A stretch of 64,000 nucleotides of DNA from [Pantoea] beijingensis. GTDB lineage: Bacteria; Pseudomonadota; Gammaproteobacteria; Enterobacterales; Enterobacteriaceae. Where the stretch lies: contig NZ_CP071409.1 of assembly GCF_022647505.1 (NCBI RefSeq), positions 124,001 to 188,000 on the forward strand, read 5' to 3'. Made by a program: the position numbers and the translations under genes. The notes below the pieces were generated by a model. That model did no database searches and had not been told where the DNA came from. It was given only the letters and a program-made list of their open reading frames with translations. Positions within the stretch are counted from its first letter, which is position 1. Each line of letters begins with the position of its first letter. Positions 10,350 through 19,654 of this stretch are shown in pieces.

Positions 10350-11348
10350 ATGAGTTCAGTGCTGCGTAAAGGAATACTGTTGCTGATGATGCTAGTGTGC
10401 AGTACACAAGCTGTCGCCGGAAGCGGGTGGGAAAGTTATAAAAGTCGTTTCCTGGCTCCTGACGGACGCATTATTGATACCGGCAATCAGGGTGTGAGCC
10501 ATACCGAAGGGCAGGGCTATGCCATGCTGTTGGCGGTACAGAATGACGATCGTGACAGCTTTGAACGGCTGTGGCAGTGGACGCAGTCTCATTTAAGCAA
10601 CCCGCAAAACGGCCTTTTCTATTGGCGTTATAATCCGGCTGAAACCCATCCCGTTACCGATAAAAATAATGCCTCTGACGGCGATGTACTCATTGCCTGG
10701 GCACTGCTTCGCGCTGGTGAGCACTGGCATGAGCCGAGGTACTTACAGCAGTCAGATAAGATTCAGCAGGCCGTCATCAGCCAGAATGTAACAACCTATG
10801 CGGGCAAAACGCTGATGTTGCCCGGGGCGCAGGGCTTTAATAAAACCACTTATATCGTGTTAAACCCATCCTATTTTATATTCCCTGCCTGGCGTGACTT
10901 TGCGCGCCGCAGCCATCTGCAAGTGTGGAATAAACTGATCGATGACGGTATGGACGTGCTGGGTGACATACATTTTGGCGCTACGGATCTCCCGCTGGAT
11001 TGGGTGGTGCTGAACGCTGACGGTACCTTGGCTCCGGCGACGGCCTGGCCCCCACGCTTTAGCTATGACGCTATCCGTATTCCTCTTTATGTCTGGTGGT
11101 ACGACGCACACAGCCTGCGTATGGTGCCTTTTCAGCGTTTCTGGGCCAATTATTCACGGAAAAATACTCCCGCCTGGATTGATGTGATCAGCAATATGCC
11201 AGCATCCTATTCAATGGCCGGGGGAATTTTAGCGGTGCGGGACCTTGCTATGGGGGATATCGCTCAGCTTAGCGATCGGCTGGAGGGGAACGAAGATTAC
11301 TATTCTGCCAGCCTGAAATTACTGGTGTGGGCAGCAAAACAGGATTGA
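10350..11348 (+). CDS. bcsZ: Periplasmic endo-1,4-beta-glucanase BcsZ (GH8)
   Basis: A 332-residue glycoside hydrolase family 8 enzyme. The ATG at 10350 has a strong GGGGAG ribosome site and gives a signal peptide ending AVAGSG, so I prefer it to the longer frame reaching back into bcsD. The catalytic acid is E53 (in [10 protein letters not shown]) and the base is D240 (in FSYDAIRIP), matching E55 and D243 of the E. coli enzyme. BcsZ trims or edits the growing cellulose in the periplasm and tunes biofilm formation. Unlike E. coli, where it lies between bcsB and bcsC, it is here the last gene of the operon. Confidence 0.95.
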   Translation: MSSVLRKGILLLMMLVCSTQAVAGSGWESYKSRFLAPDGRIIDTGNQGVSHTEGQGYAMLLAVQNDDRDSFERLWQWTQSHLSNPQNGLFYWRYNPAETHPVTDKNNASDGDVLIAWALLRAGEHWHEPRYLQQSDKIQQAVISQNVTTYAGKTLMLPGAQGFNKTTYIVLNPSYFIFPAWRDFARRSHLQVWNKLIDDGMDVLGDIHFGATDLPLDWVVLNADGTLAPATAWPPRFSYDAIRIPLYVWWYDAHSLRMVPFQRFWANYSRKNTPAWIDVISNMPASYSMAGGILAVRDLAMGDIAQLSDRLEGNEDYYSASLKLLVWAAKQD

Positions 11349-11507
11349 TTATCGGTTATAAGCGGCTTCGGGATTCGTCCCCCGCGGGATGATTTATGAC
11401 CGACATCAGAGCATCATTTAGCGTAGCATTCTGTCGGGTTCTCTTTTTTATCGGCATTTTCCTCGGAAAACACTTAAACATGCAGCTTACGCCTGTTCAC
11501 TGCGCAT

Positions 11508-11547
11508 AAAAAACTGCGCTCATACGATATACTCAGTGCAGTTTTTT
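11508..11547 (+). terminator. Rho-independent terminator of the bcs operon
   Basis: Inverted repeat AAAAAACTGC (11508-11517) and GCAGTTTTTT (11538-11547), ending in six T. The A and T runs make it potentially bidirectional. It separates the cellulose operon from the phosphodiesterase gene. Confidence 0.75.
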
Positions 11548-11583
11548 GCCCATCATTCCCGGTATCGGGCATGGAGAATAGTT

Positions 11584-13620
11584 TTGCGCGTCAGTCGGTC
11601 GCTTACGATCAAGCAGATGGCGACGGTATCGGCAGTGGCGGTGATTACCATCTGCATTTTTATCGTCATCCAGCTTTTCCATTTTGTGCAGCAGCGCAGG
11701 ATTGACTACGCCCAGCAAATGGAAAATATCGCACATACCGTTCGTCAACCTCTTTCTGAGGCGGTACTAAGGGCGGATATTTCGCAGGCTGAACGTATTC
11801 TGAACTCACTCAAACCCGCAGGTATTTTGACCCGTGCCGATGTGGTGTTACCTAACGCGTTTCAGGCGTTGCATACTGATTTTGATCCGGAGAGGCCGGT
11901 TCCACGGTTTATTGCTCGCGTATTTGAATTGCCGGTGCAGATTACGGTACCGCTGTATTCGATCGAGCGCACCGCCACGCCGAAACCGTTGGCGTATCTG
12001 GTGTTGCAGGCGGATTCCTGGCGCGTATACCAGTTTATCCTGAGTACCATTGCCACCATGCTAACGACCTATCTATTGCTGGCGCTTATTCTCTCAATTG
12101 CTATTAGCTGGTGCATCAATCGGCTGATTGTTCATCCCGTACGTGATGTCTCTGACGAGCTGCAGGCGCTGTTGCCGCAGGATATTTTGTCGCACAAACT
12201 CAGCATCCCGCTACTGCATCGGGATGATGAAATTGGCATGTTGATCCGTAGCTATAACCGCAATCAACAGGTATTAAGAGAGCTGCATGATGATTTAAGC
12301 CGACAAACGACGCATCATGAGCTGACAGGGCTGCCTAACAAAATGCTCTTTCTGGCGCTGCTGGAACAGTATCTGAGATCTTCCGGTGAAGCTGGCACCT
12401 TTTCAGTGATGGTATTGCGCATTGAAACGCTGCAGGAAGCAACCGGTGTGGTAACCGAAGAACAGCGCGATACATTGGTATTGACACTGGTGGAGAAGAT
12501 GCGCCATTGCCTTGACGACCATACGGTGTTGGCGCAGCTTAGCGCGGGTGATTTTGTGTTGTTAATGAAGCGGGCGAATAATCCGTTCCGTGCCATCAGG
12601 TTGGCCCGAACGTTAACGCTCCGGCTGACTCAGCCAGTGAGCCTGCAGCATATGCAACTGCGTCCCACGCTGAGCGTCGGTATTGTGCAGCATGAGGCTG
12701 GCTTGCAGGCCAGTGACATACTGGAGCGCGCGATATCAGCGATGATGTCGGCACGGCATCAGGGAAAAAATCAGATTTTATTCTTCGACCCGCTACTGGC
12801 TGAGCGGGCGCAAAAGCGCCTGACACAGGAGCATGATATTTTGCAGGGGCTGGAAGAGGAGAAATTTGCGCTTTTTTTGCAGCCGCAGATCGACATGAAA
12901 AATGGCGAGCTGGTGGGTGCGGAGGCGCTGTTGCGCATGCGACAGTCCGATGGCAGCTACAGCTTGCCGGATGACTTTATCAGTGGTGCCGAGGAAATTG
13001 GCGTCATTGGTGCGCTGGGACGCTGGGTTTTTGAAGAGTCGTGTCGCATATTGGCGGGTTGGCAAACGCGTGGCATAGATCTGCCGCTAAGCGTCAATAT
13101 TTCTGCGATTCAGTTGCGCGATCCCGGTGTGGTCGCGCATTTGCAGGATTTGTTGCAGCGCCATCGGATTGTCCCCGGCAGTTTTGTATTGGAGATTACC
13201 GAAACATCACAGATTGGCGATTCGCAGCAAGCTATCGCGTTACTCAGCGATCTCCGTTGCCTGGGCGTGTCCGTTGCGCTGGATGATTTTGGTATGGGGT
13301 ATTCCAATCTTCATTACCTGCATCAGTTTAAATCATTACCTATCAACACGCTTAAGGTCGATCGTAGCTTCGTCTCGGTATTGCCTGGTGATGATGCCAT
13401 GGTGAAAATCGTGGCGGCGATTGCTGATATCATCAATATCGACGTGGTAGCGGAAGGCGTGGAAACCGTAGAGCAGCGGGACTGGTTGCTGGCGCGAGGC
13501 ATTACCATCGGGCAGGGGTATCTTTATTCTGAGCCATTGTCGCTTGATGTTTTTAACCGTTGGTTGCCCCAATCCTGCCCGGTTCAGCGAGAGAAACCGA
13601 CCAACATTAACCTGTCGTAA
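11584..13620 (+). CDS. pdeK: Membrane c-di-GMP phosphodiesterase, PdeK/HmsP type
   Basis: A 678-residue protein with two transmembrane helices (near residues 15-35 and 155-180) bounding a periplasmic segment, a HAMP-like linker, a GGDEF domain and a C-terminal EAL domain. The GGDEF signature is degenerate (SAGDF), so cyclase activity is not expected. The EAL domain has GAEALLRM and DDFGMGYSNL and should hydrolyse c-di-GMP. I chose TTG at 11584, seven bases after GGAG, because the product then begins RVSRSLTIKQM like E. coli YhjK. It lies next to the c-di-GMP-activated cellulose synthase, as in E. coli, and probably lowers the signal that drives BcsA. The terminator upstream suggests its own promoter. 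Confidence 0.92.
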   Translation: MRVSRSLTIKQMATVSAVAVITICIFIVIQLFHFVQQRRIDYAQQMENIAHTVRQPLSEAVLRADISQAERILNSLKPAGILTRADVVLPNAFQALHTDFDPERPVPRFIARVFELPVQITVPLYSIERTATPKPLAYLVLQADSWRVYQFILSTIATMLTTYLLLALILSIAISWCINRLIVHPVRDVSDELQALLPQDILSHKLSIPLLHRDDEIGMLIRSYNRNQQVLRELHDDLSRQTTHHELTGLPNKMLFLALLEQYLRSSGEAGTFSVMVLRIETLQEATGVVTEEQRDTLVLTLVEKMRHCLDDHTVLAQLSAGDFVLLMKRANNPFRAIRLARTLTLRLTQPVSLQHMQLRPTLSVGIVQHEAGLQASDILERAISAMMSARHQGKNQILFFDPLLAERAQKRLTQEHDILQGLEEEKFALFLQPQIDMKNGELVGAEALLRMRQSDGSYSLPDDFISGAEEIGVIGALGRWVFEESCRILAGWQTRGIDLPLSVNISAIQLRDPGVVAHLQDLLQRHRIVPGSFVLEITETSQIGDSQQAIALLSDLRCLGVSVALDDFGMGYSNLHYLHQFKSLPINTLKVDRSFVSVLPGDDAMVKIVAAIADIINIDVVAEGVETVEQRDWLLARGITIGQGYLYSEPLSLDVFNRWLPQSCPVQREKPTNINLS

Positions 13621-13792
13621 TGGTTATGAAACCTCAAGCTGAAGCGTTTCAGTTCATAAAAGTAGATTATGCATTCCCCAGACGATGTCAGAATATACCA
13701 ATCTTGTTAATCGGGTGTTATTTTCGCGCAGTCGTTTGATAAGAACTACCGCGACGTAACTTGCATTCCCGCCCGTTAACGGATTCGCCTTT

Positions 13793-15070
13793 ATGAAAAC
13801 TTCCTTATTCAAAAGCCTCTATTTTCAAGTATTAACTGCTATCGTCGTCGGTGTTTTGCTTGGCCATTTCTATCCAGAATTGGGCGCGCAAATGAAACCG
13901 TTTGGTGATGCTTTTGTTAAATTGATCAAGATGATCATTGCCCCTGTCATTTTCTGTACTGTGGTCACGGGCATTGCCGGCATGGAAAGCATGAAGGCGG
14001 TTGGCCGCACTGGGGCCGTCGCTCTACTCTATTTTGAAATTGTCAGTAGCATCGCGCTAGTTATTGGCCTGGTGGTGGTTAACGTTATACAGCCTGGAGG
14101 CGGAATGAACGTTGACCCGGCCTCGCTCGATGCCTCTGCGGTAGCAGTATACGCCCAGCAGGCAGAGAAACAGGGCGTTATCCCGTTCCTGTTGGATATC
14201 ATCCCTGACAGCGTCATCGGCGCTTTTGCCAGCGGTAATATTCTTCAGGTACTGCTCTTTGCCATTCTGTTTGGCTTCGCGCTGCATCGACTGGGTGATA
14301 AAGGGACGATGATTTTTAACGTCATTGAAAACTTTTCCAGAGTTATCTTTGGCATCATCAATATGATCATGCGCCTTGCACCCCTGGGGGCTTTCGGGGC
14401 AATGGCGTTCACCATCGGCAAATATGGCGTGGGATCATTGGTTCAGCTCGGCCAGTTGATCATCTGCTTCTATATCACCTGCGTACTGTTTGTGGTGATA
14501 GTCCTGGGACTGATTTCTCGGTATGTCGGCTTTAACATTTTCAAGTTCATCGGCTATATCAAAGAAGAGCTGCTGATCGTGTTGGGGACCTCGTCATCAG
14601 AATCTGCGTTGCCCCGCATGCTTGATAAAATGGAGAAGCTGGGTTGTAAGAAATCGGTCGTGGGGCTGGTTATCCCTACGGGATATTCATTTAATCTCGA
14701 TGGAACCTCGATCTATCTGACGATGGCCGCGGTGTTTATCGCACAGGCAACCAACAGCCATATGGATATCGTCCATCAGATCACCTTGCTGGTGGTGCTG
14801 CTGTTGTCTTCGAAGGGCGCAGCAGGCGTAACCGGCAGCGGTTTTATCGTACTGGCAGCGACGCTTTCTGCGGTAGGCCATCTGCCGGTTGCGGGACTGG
14901 CGTTGATTCTCGGTATCGACCGCTTTATGTCTGAAGCCCGTGCCTTAACCAATCTGGTGGGTAACGGCGTGGCAACGGTATTTGTGGCGAAGTGGGTCGG
15001 TCAGTTGGATGAAAATCAGATGAGAGAAACGCTTTCCTCTACTAAGAAGCAGCCTGAAACGTCTATCTAA
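13793..15070 (+). CDS. dctA: C4-dicarboxylate/H+ symporter DctA
   Basis: A 425-residue member of the dicarboxylate/amino acid:cation symporter family, with about eight transmembrane segments and two re-entrant loops. The family serine-rich loop is seen as [10 protein letters not shown] and the substrate-site region as [13 protein letters not shown]. DctA imports succinate, fumarate and malate in aerobic growth. The position between yhjK and yhjJ matches E. coli. The 172 bases upstream show no CRP palindrome that I would accept. Confidence 0.97.
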   Translation: MKTSLFKSLYFQVLTAIVVGVLLGHFYPELGAQMKPFGDAFVKLIKMIIAPVIFCTVVTGIAGMESMKAVGRTGAVALLYFEIVSSIALVIGLVVVNVIQPGGGMNVDPASLDASAVAVYAQQAEKQGVIPFLLDIIPDSVIGAFASGNILQVLLFAILFGFALHRLGDKGTMIFNVIENFSRVIFGIINMIMRLAPLGAFGAMAFTIGKYGVGSLVQLGQLIICFYITCVLFVVIVLGLISRYVGFNIFKFIGYIKEELLIVLGTSSSESALPRMLDKMEKLGCKKSVVGLVIPTGYSFNLDGTSIYLTMAAVFIAQATNSHMDIVHQITLLVVLLLSSKGAAGVTGSGFIVLAATLSAVGHLPVAGLALILGIDRFMSEARALTNLVGNGVATVFVAKWVGQLDENQMRETLSSTKKQPETSI

Positions 15071-15097
15071 CCAACTTTTTTAGCAAAAACGTATCAC

Positions 15098-15134
15098 AAA
15101 TGCCCGCAGCAGCTTGCCCTTGCTGCGGGCATTT
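15098..15134 (+). terminator. Terminator after dctA
   Basis: A long perfect stem of 14 bases, AAATGCCCGCAGCA (15098-15111) with TGCTGCGGGCATTT (15121-15134), and a nine-base loop. The T stretch is short. The A/T ends make it usable in both directions. Confidence 0.8.
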
Positions 15135-15151
15135 GCATAATAATCCCCACT

Positions 15152-15277
15152 TATATTCAAAATACCTGACGTTGCAATTCGCCCTGGCCGCTTTTTTGCC
15201 TGAATCACTTACTGATGTAAGCGGATCCGGATTCGTTCTCTTGCCGCCTTGATGCAACACCGGTTAGTTTGTATATG
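15152..15277. repeat. Imperfect palindromic intergenic repeat, about 126 bp
   Basis: The outer arms TATATTCAAAATACCTGACGTTGCA-like (15152 on) and the sequence ending at 15277 are imperfect reverse complements: CAAA, TAAC/TACC, GTTGCA against TGCAAC at 15253-15258. The centre carries GAATCACTTACTGATGTAAGC and GGATTC. Size, palindromic plan and the central CTTACT/GTAAG motif recall the long intergenic repeats (ERIC/YPAL-like) scattered in Yersinia, Serratia and Erwinia. It lies between dctA and yhjJ, and I see no second copy in this window. Confidence 0.5.
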
Positions 15278-15437
15278 GCTTTTTTATTATATTTCACTTC
15301 GTTGCGCGACATCTTTACCTTTGCGTGGTCTAACAAAAAGTTCCGAATTATGTAGCGGCTTTCCGGAAAATCGGAAAGATAACGGCGGACCGCGACGCGC
15401 CAGTGTTTTTTTGGTTTGTGATTGAGTAGGGGTTCAC

Positions 15438-16925
15438 ATGCAGGGCACCAGAATACGTCTTTTGGTTGGAGGGTTATTACTGGCTGCGGCCAGTTATACG
15501 GTGCAGGCTGAAACACTACAACCCGATCCTGCCTGGCAGCAGGGAAAATTAGATAATGGATTCAACTGGCAACTGCTTGCGACGCCACAGCGTCCCAGCG
15601 ACCGTATTGAGATTCGTTTGTTGGTGAATACCGGCTCGCTGGTGGAGAGTGCCCAGCAGGTTGGATTCAGCCATTTATTACCGCGTCTGGCGCTGGTGCA
15701 TAACGCTGCGTTGGATCCGGCGCAGCAGCGTGCGCTTTGGCAGCAAAGTATTGATCCTCATCGGCCGCTTCCACCTGCGGTAACATCATACGATTTCACC
15801 ATTTATAACCTGAGTTTGCCGAATAATCGCCCTGAAGTGCTGAAAGAAGCGTTGAGTTGGCTGGCGGCAACGGCGGGTAAAATGACGATCAATGAGCAGG
15901 TGGTGAACACGGCGGTAGGCGCTGACGATCCTGTGGCAACTCATCCTGCGAATTCACAGGATGCATGGTGGCGCTATCGCTTGAAAGGATCGGCACTGCT
16001 TGGACACGATCCGGCAGAACGGCCGAAAGTGCCCATTGATATTGAGCAGTTGAACCATTTTTACCAGCAGTGGTATACGCCGGATGCGATGACGCTCTTT
16101 ATTGTGGGGAATGTGGATAGCCGCAGTCTTACTGAGCAGATTAATAAAGCGTTTTCACCGCTTGAAGGCAAACGTGACACGCCTTCACTTTTGCCGACGC
16201 TCTCACCTTTACCGCAGCAGCCGATAAATTTGGTTAATAGCGGTGTAAGCCAGGACCGGCTGTCGCTGATCTGGGATAATCCCTGGCAGCCTATCCGCGA
16301 CTCACGTAATTTGCAGCGTTACTGGCAGAGTGATTTAGCCCGTGAAGCACTGTTCTGGCATGTACAGCGTAGCCTGAGCGAAAGTAAAGTGCAGGGCGTT
16401 CAGGTAGGGTTCGATTGCCGCGTCCTGTATCAGCGTGCGCAGTGCGGGATCAATATGGATTCCAGTAATGCAACACTAGAAACCAATATGAATTTGGTCG
16501 CGCGTGAACTGGCGAATATTCGCGATAACGGTTTACCGAAGGATGAATTTGATGCGCTGATGGCGCAAAAAAATGCGGAGCTGAATAAGCTGTTTGCCAC
16601 TTATGCCCGGACGGATACGGATGTATTAATGAGTCAGCGTCTGCGGTCACAGCAGAATGCGGTAGTGGACATTGCGCCTGAGCAGTATCAAAAATTGCGG
16701 CAGGAGTTTCTGTCTGAGCTGACGTTGCCGATGCTCAATCAGGAGCTACGCCAGCAGCTAACCCAGCAGTTAACGATGGTGTTAATGCAGCCGCAGGGTG
16801 AAGTGGAAACCAATGTCAAAGCGCTTGAAGAGAGCTGGCAGAAGGTGATGGCTCCGCCTGCCGTTCCCGCAGTAGTTGACGAGATTAAGCCTGAGGCCAC
16901 GGATACTTCGGCACCACAGTCATAA
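15438..16925 (+). CDS. yhjJ: YhjJ, secreted M16-family zinc-peptidase homologue
   Basis: A 495-residue protein with a signal peptide (cut after YTVQAE). It has the M16 (pitrilysin) fold: an N-terminal domain beginning LDNGFNWQLLATPQRPSDRIEIRLLVNTGS and a second domain with YTPDAMTLFIVGNVD. The zinc motif HxxEH expected after the GFSH segment is absent (the sequence reads FSHLLPRLALVHN), so it is probably an inactive or chaperone-like relative, as described for E. coli YhjJ. The C-terminus is Pro/Ala-rich. It ends just before a terminator. Confidence 0.92.
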   Translation: MQGTRIRLLVGGLLLAAASYTVQAETLQPDPAWQQGKLDNGFNWQLLATPQRPSDRIEIRLLVNTGSLVESAQQVGFSHLLPRLALVHNAALDPAQQRALWQQSIDPHRPLPPAVTSYDFTIYNLSLPNNRPEVLKEALSWLAATAGKMTINEQVVNTAVGADDPVATHPANSQDAWWRYRLKGSALLGHDPAERPKVPIDIEQLNHFYQQWYTPDAMTLFIVGNVDSRSLTEQINKAFSPLEGKRDTPSLLPTLSPLPQQPINLVNSGVSQDRLSLIWDNPWQPIRDSRNLQRYWQSDLAREALFWHVQRSLSESKVQGVQVGFDCRVLYQRAQCGINMDSSNATLETNMNLVARELANIRDNGLPKDEFDALMAQKNAELNKLFATYARTDTDVLMSQRLRSQQNAVVDIAPEQYQKLRQEFLSELTLPMLNQELRQQLTQQLTMVLMQPQGEVETNVKALEESWQKVMAPPAVPAVVDEIKPEATDTSAPQS

Positions 16926-16964
16926 GTCATCCCAAACATCCCGTGGGAGTGAGGTGATGATTTA

Positions 16965-16994
16965 GGGGTTCCACGCCGGAACCCCAGATTCTTT
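16965..16994 (+). terminator. Terminator after yhjJ
   Basis: Perfect eight-base stem GGGGTTCC (16965-16972) and GGAACCCC (16978-16985) with loop ACGCC, followed by AGATTCTTTT. Confidence 0.75.
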
Positions 16995-17183
16995 TGCCTA
17001 CACATTGCCTTTCTGTCTGTAAACGTCCAGATAACTCTATAAAGGCTACGGCATATAGAATGTAAGTGTTTACTTACTCCTTGGGCCGTTGATGACGAAA
17101 TGAGGTACGGTGAGACATGTTGTATGGCGAAAAATGATGACAACCTGTTGGTGCAGATTGCCTGGAGGAGGTTGATATCCGCT

Positions 17184-17825
17184 TTAAACGACGCGCAGCT
17201 CGTCCCAGGAAACCATAACGTGTTCACGCCAGGCGGGACGCTGCGTGAGTTGCTGATAGTAACGCTCAATAGCCGGTAAATCGGCGCGCTCAATATCAAC
17301 GCCATAATAGCGGTAAAGCAGGTGACCAAACTGAATGTCGGCCAGCGTGAAATGCTCTCCCGCTAAAAAGGGGCGATCGGTAAGACGGCTTTCCGCAATC
17401 CGTAAGAAATGCGTCAGCCGCTCTGTTGCCGCTTTGATAGCAACCGGATTACGATCTTTTTCCGCAACTCTTATCATTTGCCAGAAAATTGGCACAGTAA
17501 ACTGCAGTGAAATATTAATTTTTGCCCATTCGGCCCACATATCCACCTGGGCACGCTGCGCTGCATCGGCAGGCCAGAAATCGTCAGGCGCATAGCGAGT
17601 GGCCAGATAACGCAGAATAGCGCCCGTTTCAAACAGCGGTGCGCCCTCGTTATCGGTTAACACCGGCACCAGGCCATTTGGATTCATTGCCAGAAATTCA
17701 GGCGTATCATTACCGCCATAGCGCTGCCCAACATCGTATCTCTGGTAAGGAAGTGCTAACTCACCAATGCACCACATTAATGCCTGAACGTTTGATGAGG
17801 TTTTTCTTCCCCAAACTTTTAACAT
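17184..17825 (-). CDS. Glutathione S-transferase family protein
   Basis: A 213-residue cytosolic GST. The thioredoxin-like N-terminal domain holds the cis-proline and glutathione-binding pattern (NPNGLVPVL, then FETGAILRYLA). The helical C-terminal domain contains the capping motif FTLADIQFG. The ATG at 17825 follows GGAGG by eight bases and gives the usual MLKVWGRKTSSNV start. The GTG further upstream is less likely. The physiological substrate is unknown. It is transcribed in the same direction as kdgK with a 67-base gap and may be co-transcribed. Confidence 0.88.
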   Translation of the reverse strand: MLKVWGRKTSSNVQALMWCIGELALPYQRYDVGQRYGGNDTPEFLAMNPNGLVPVLTDNEGAPLFETGAILRYLATRYAPDDFWPADAAQRAQVDMWAEWAKINISLQFTVPIFWQMIRVAEKDRNPVAIKAATERLTHFLRIAESRLTDRPFLAGEHFTLADIQFGHLLYRYYGVDIERADLPAIERYYQQLTQRPAWREHVMVSWDELRVV

Positions 17826-17892
17826 AGCCACGACCTCCACAGGAAAAGGTTAGGCTGCCAGATTACCCTGTCCGCAGCCTGGACCCCAAACG

Positions 17893-18825
17893 CTATTTCG
17901 GCATGGCGGAAGAAGGGATAATGGCCCCGCGGTGCTGAATAACGGTACTGGCAACCAAATGTCCGCGCGCCGCGGCGTCTTCCACGCTGCCGCCGGTCAG
18001 GCGTACGGCTAAGTACCCGGCGCTGAAAGAGTCACCCGCTGCCGTGGTATCAATAACTTTTTCTTTCGATAAGGTGATTGCAGGCACCTCAATGCGCGGC
18101 GCCTGGCCTACGGCAACCAGGCACGGTTCAGCGCCACGCTTAATCACAATTTCTTCAACGCCGGCTGCCTGGGTACGGGCAATCACGTTATCAAGGCTAT
18201 TTTCGCCCCACAGCAGCGTTTCATCATCCAGCGTGAGAAAGGCGATGTTAGTGCTCGCTAACATGGTGAGGTAGGCCTGCTGTGTCTCTTCCCGGTTTTG
18301 CCACAGGCGTGGGCGATAATTGTTATCAAAAATCACTTTACCGCCGTTACGGCGACATGCCGCCAGCAGCGCCATCAGTTTCTCACGGCTCTGCGGGCTC
18401 AAAATGGCCAGGCTGATACCGCTCAGATAGAGATAGTCGAATCGGGAAAGTTGCTGACAAATTTCTTCGGCCTGCTCGCTCTCCAGCCAGAAGCGGGCCG
18501 CGGCTTCATTACGCCAGTAATAGAATGTGCGCTCGCCATGTGCATCGGTTTCAATCACATACAGCCCGGGCAGTTTGTTATCCATTCGTTGAATCAGATC
18601 GGTCTGCACCCCTTCATGTTGCCAGGCTGCCAGCATTTGATCGCTGAAGGTATCGGTGCCCAGCGCGGTAACGTATTGCACATTAAGTTGTGCAGCGGGA
18701 ACCTGACGTGCGATATAAACCGACGTATTGAGAGTATCGCCACCAAAGCCCTGGCTCAGGCCGTTATTTTGTTGGGATAATTCAATCATGCACTCGCCGA
18801 TCACGGCGATATTTTTAGGCGTCAT
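17893..18825 (-). CDS. kdgK: 2-keto-3-deoxygluconate kinase
   Basis: A 310-residue PfkB-family sugar kinase, nearly co-linear with E. coli KdgK (start MTPKNIAVIGECMIELS, GFGGDTLNTSVYIARQ near residue 28). The PfkB signature DTTAAGDSFSAGYL contains the catalytic Asp. It phosphorylates 2-keto-3-deoxygluconate to KDPG, the last step before aldol cleavage in pectate and hexuronate breakdown, which suits a plant-associated bacterium. ATG 18825 is preferred over the upstream TTG. A KdgR-like operator lies 66-78 bases before the start. Confidence 0.96.
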   Translation of the reverse strand: MTPKNIAVIGECMIELSQQNNGLSQGFGGDTLNTSVYIARQVPAAQLNVQYVTALGTDTFSDQMLAAWQHEGVQTDLIQRMDNKLPGLYVIETDAHGERTFYYWRNEAAARFWLESEQAEEICQQLSRFDYLYLSGISLAILSPQSREKLMALLAACRRNGGKVIFDNNYRPRLWQNREETQQAYLTMLASTNIAFLTLDDETLLWGENSLDNVIARTQAAGVEEIVIKRGAEPCLVAVGQAPRIEVPAITLSKEKVIDTTAAGDSFSAGYLAVRLTGGSVEDAAARGHLVASTVIQHRGAIIPSSAMPK

Positions 18826-18890
18826 GGCGTCCAACTCATTGATGAAATAAGATCTAGTCTCGCTTTGCTGTTGCTGTCAGTCAATATTTT

Positions 18891-18903
18891 AAAACGCTGT
18901 TTT
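18891..18903. promoter_or_regulatory. KdgR-like operator upstream of kdgK
   Basis: AAAACGCTGTTTT matches all 13 core positions of the KdgR consensus RAAAYRYYRTTTY, with weaker agreement in the outer bases. KdgR represses pectin and ketodeoxygluconate genes in Dickeya, Pectobacterium and E. coli and is released by 2-keto-3-deoxygluconate, the substrate of KdgK. The rest of 18826-19196 (about 370 bases) contains no gene that I can support. Confidence 0.55.
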
Positions 18904-19196
18904 GTTTTTATTATCGGGCTAAATAGCCGTACCCGATAGAGCTTTCCCTTTTCAGAGCATCGACTGAGGCCATATATCATACAAACACGGCGTGAAACCG
19001 GTCCGGAGCGGCCAGGTGCGCCAGCCTTCCTTCACGTTCTGCTTATCTGCATAATCCCATCTGCGCCTATTCAGCGCATTTGTTGCGGTTATAGAGGAGG
19101 ACGGAGTTAAGGACACGAGTAGCAGCAAAGTGGGGATTTCTTCAGCTCACAACTCACAACATGGAGATAAGCGTCAGTGGATGATTATTGCTGAGC

Positions 19197-19478
19197 TTAG
19201 TTATGATTCTTTAACATAAAAAGATAGTCATCTTTATTATTAGTGAGCGGTCTGAGCTTTATCTTTTCTCGTTCGCTAATGACCGATAAAAATCGGAAAG
19301 CGTCTTTATCGGCCAGGACGATAGATTTTGCAGTATCAAACTTTTTTAGTGTGTGAATGAACTTATTAAAGCCGATGCATGTAATCGAGATATCTTTTTC
19401 TTTCTCATAATGATGTTTAATCAGTGACTGGATGCCAACGAAAAGATAATGATTATTTGTAATTACGATAACGTCCAT
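19197..19478 (-). CDS. Receiver-like fragment, truncated LuxR-type regulator
   Basis: A 93-residue AT-rich gene starting MDVIVITNNHYLFVGIQSLI, the pattern of the first strand and helix of a response-regulator or pseudo-receiver domain found in LuxR-family fimbrial regulators. The acidic phosphorylation pocket is not evident, and no helix-turn-helix follows. AAGGAG lies upstream of the ATG. It may be a remnant of a regulator for the neighbouring adhesins, or a short stand-alone protein that titrates a partner. Composition differs from kdgK, suggesting that it belongs to the incoming adhesion block. Confidence 0.6.
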   Translation of the reverse strand: MDVIVITNNHYLFVGIQSLIKHHYEKEKDISITCIGFNKFIHTLKKFDTAKSIVLADKDAFRFLSVISEREKIKLRPLTNNKDDYLFMLKNHN

Positions 19479-19654
19479 GCTTAGAGAATCTCTCCTTATG
19501 TGTTATAGGTCCGGGCAGTTTTGAGCGCGGCTTGCTGGTGAGCAGCGCCGGTTTCATCCCATCGCACCGTGAACAATGTTTCCGGGATTCACCGGCTTAC
19601 TTCCGTGCTGCAAGCCTAATGGTTAGTGAGTCAGTAGCCAAAAGAGATGGTGTT

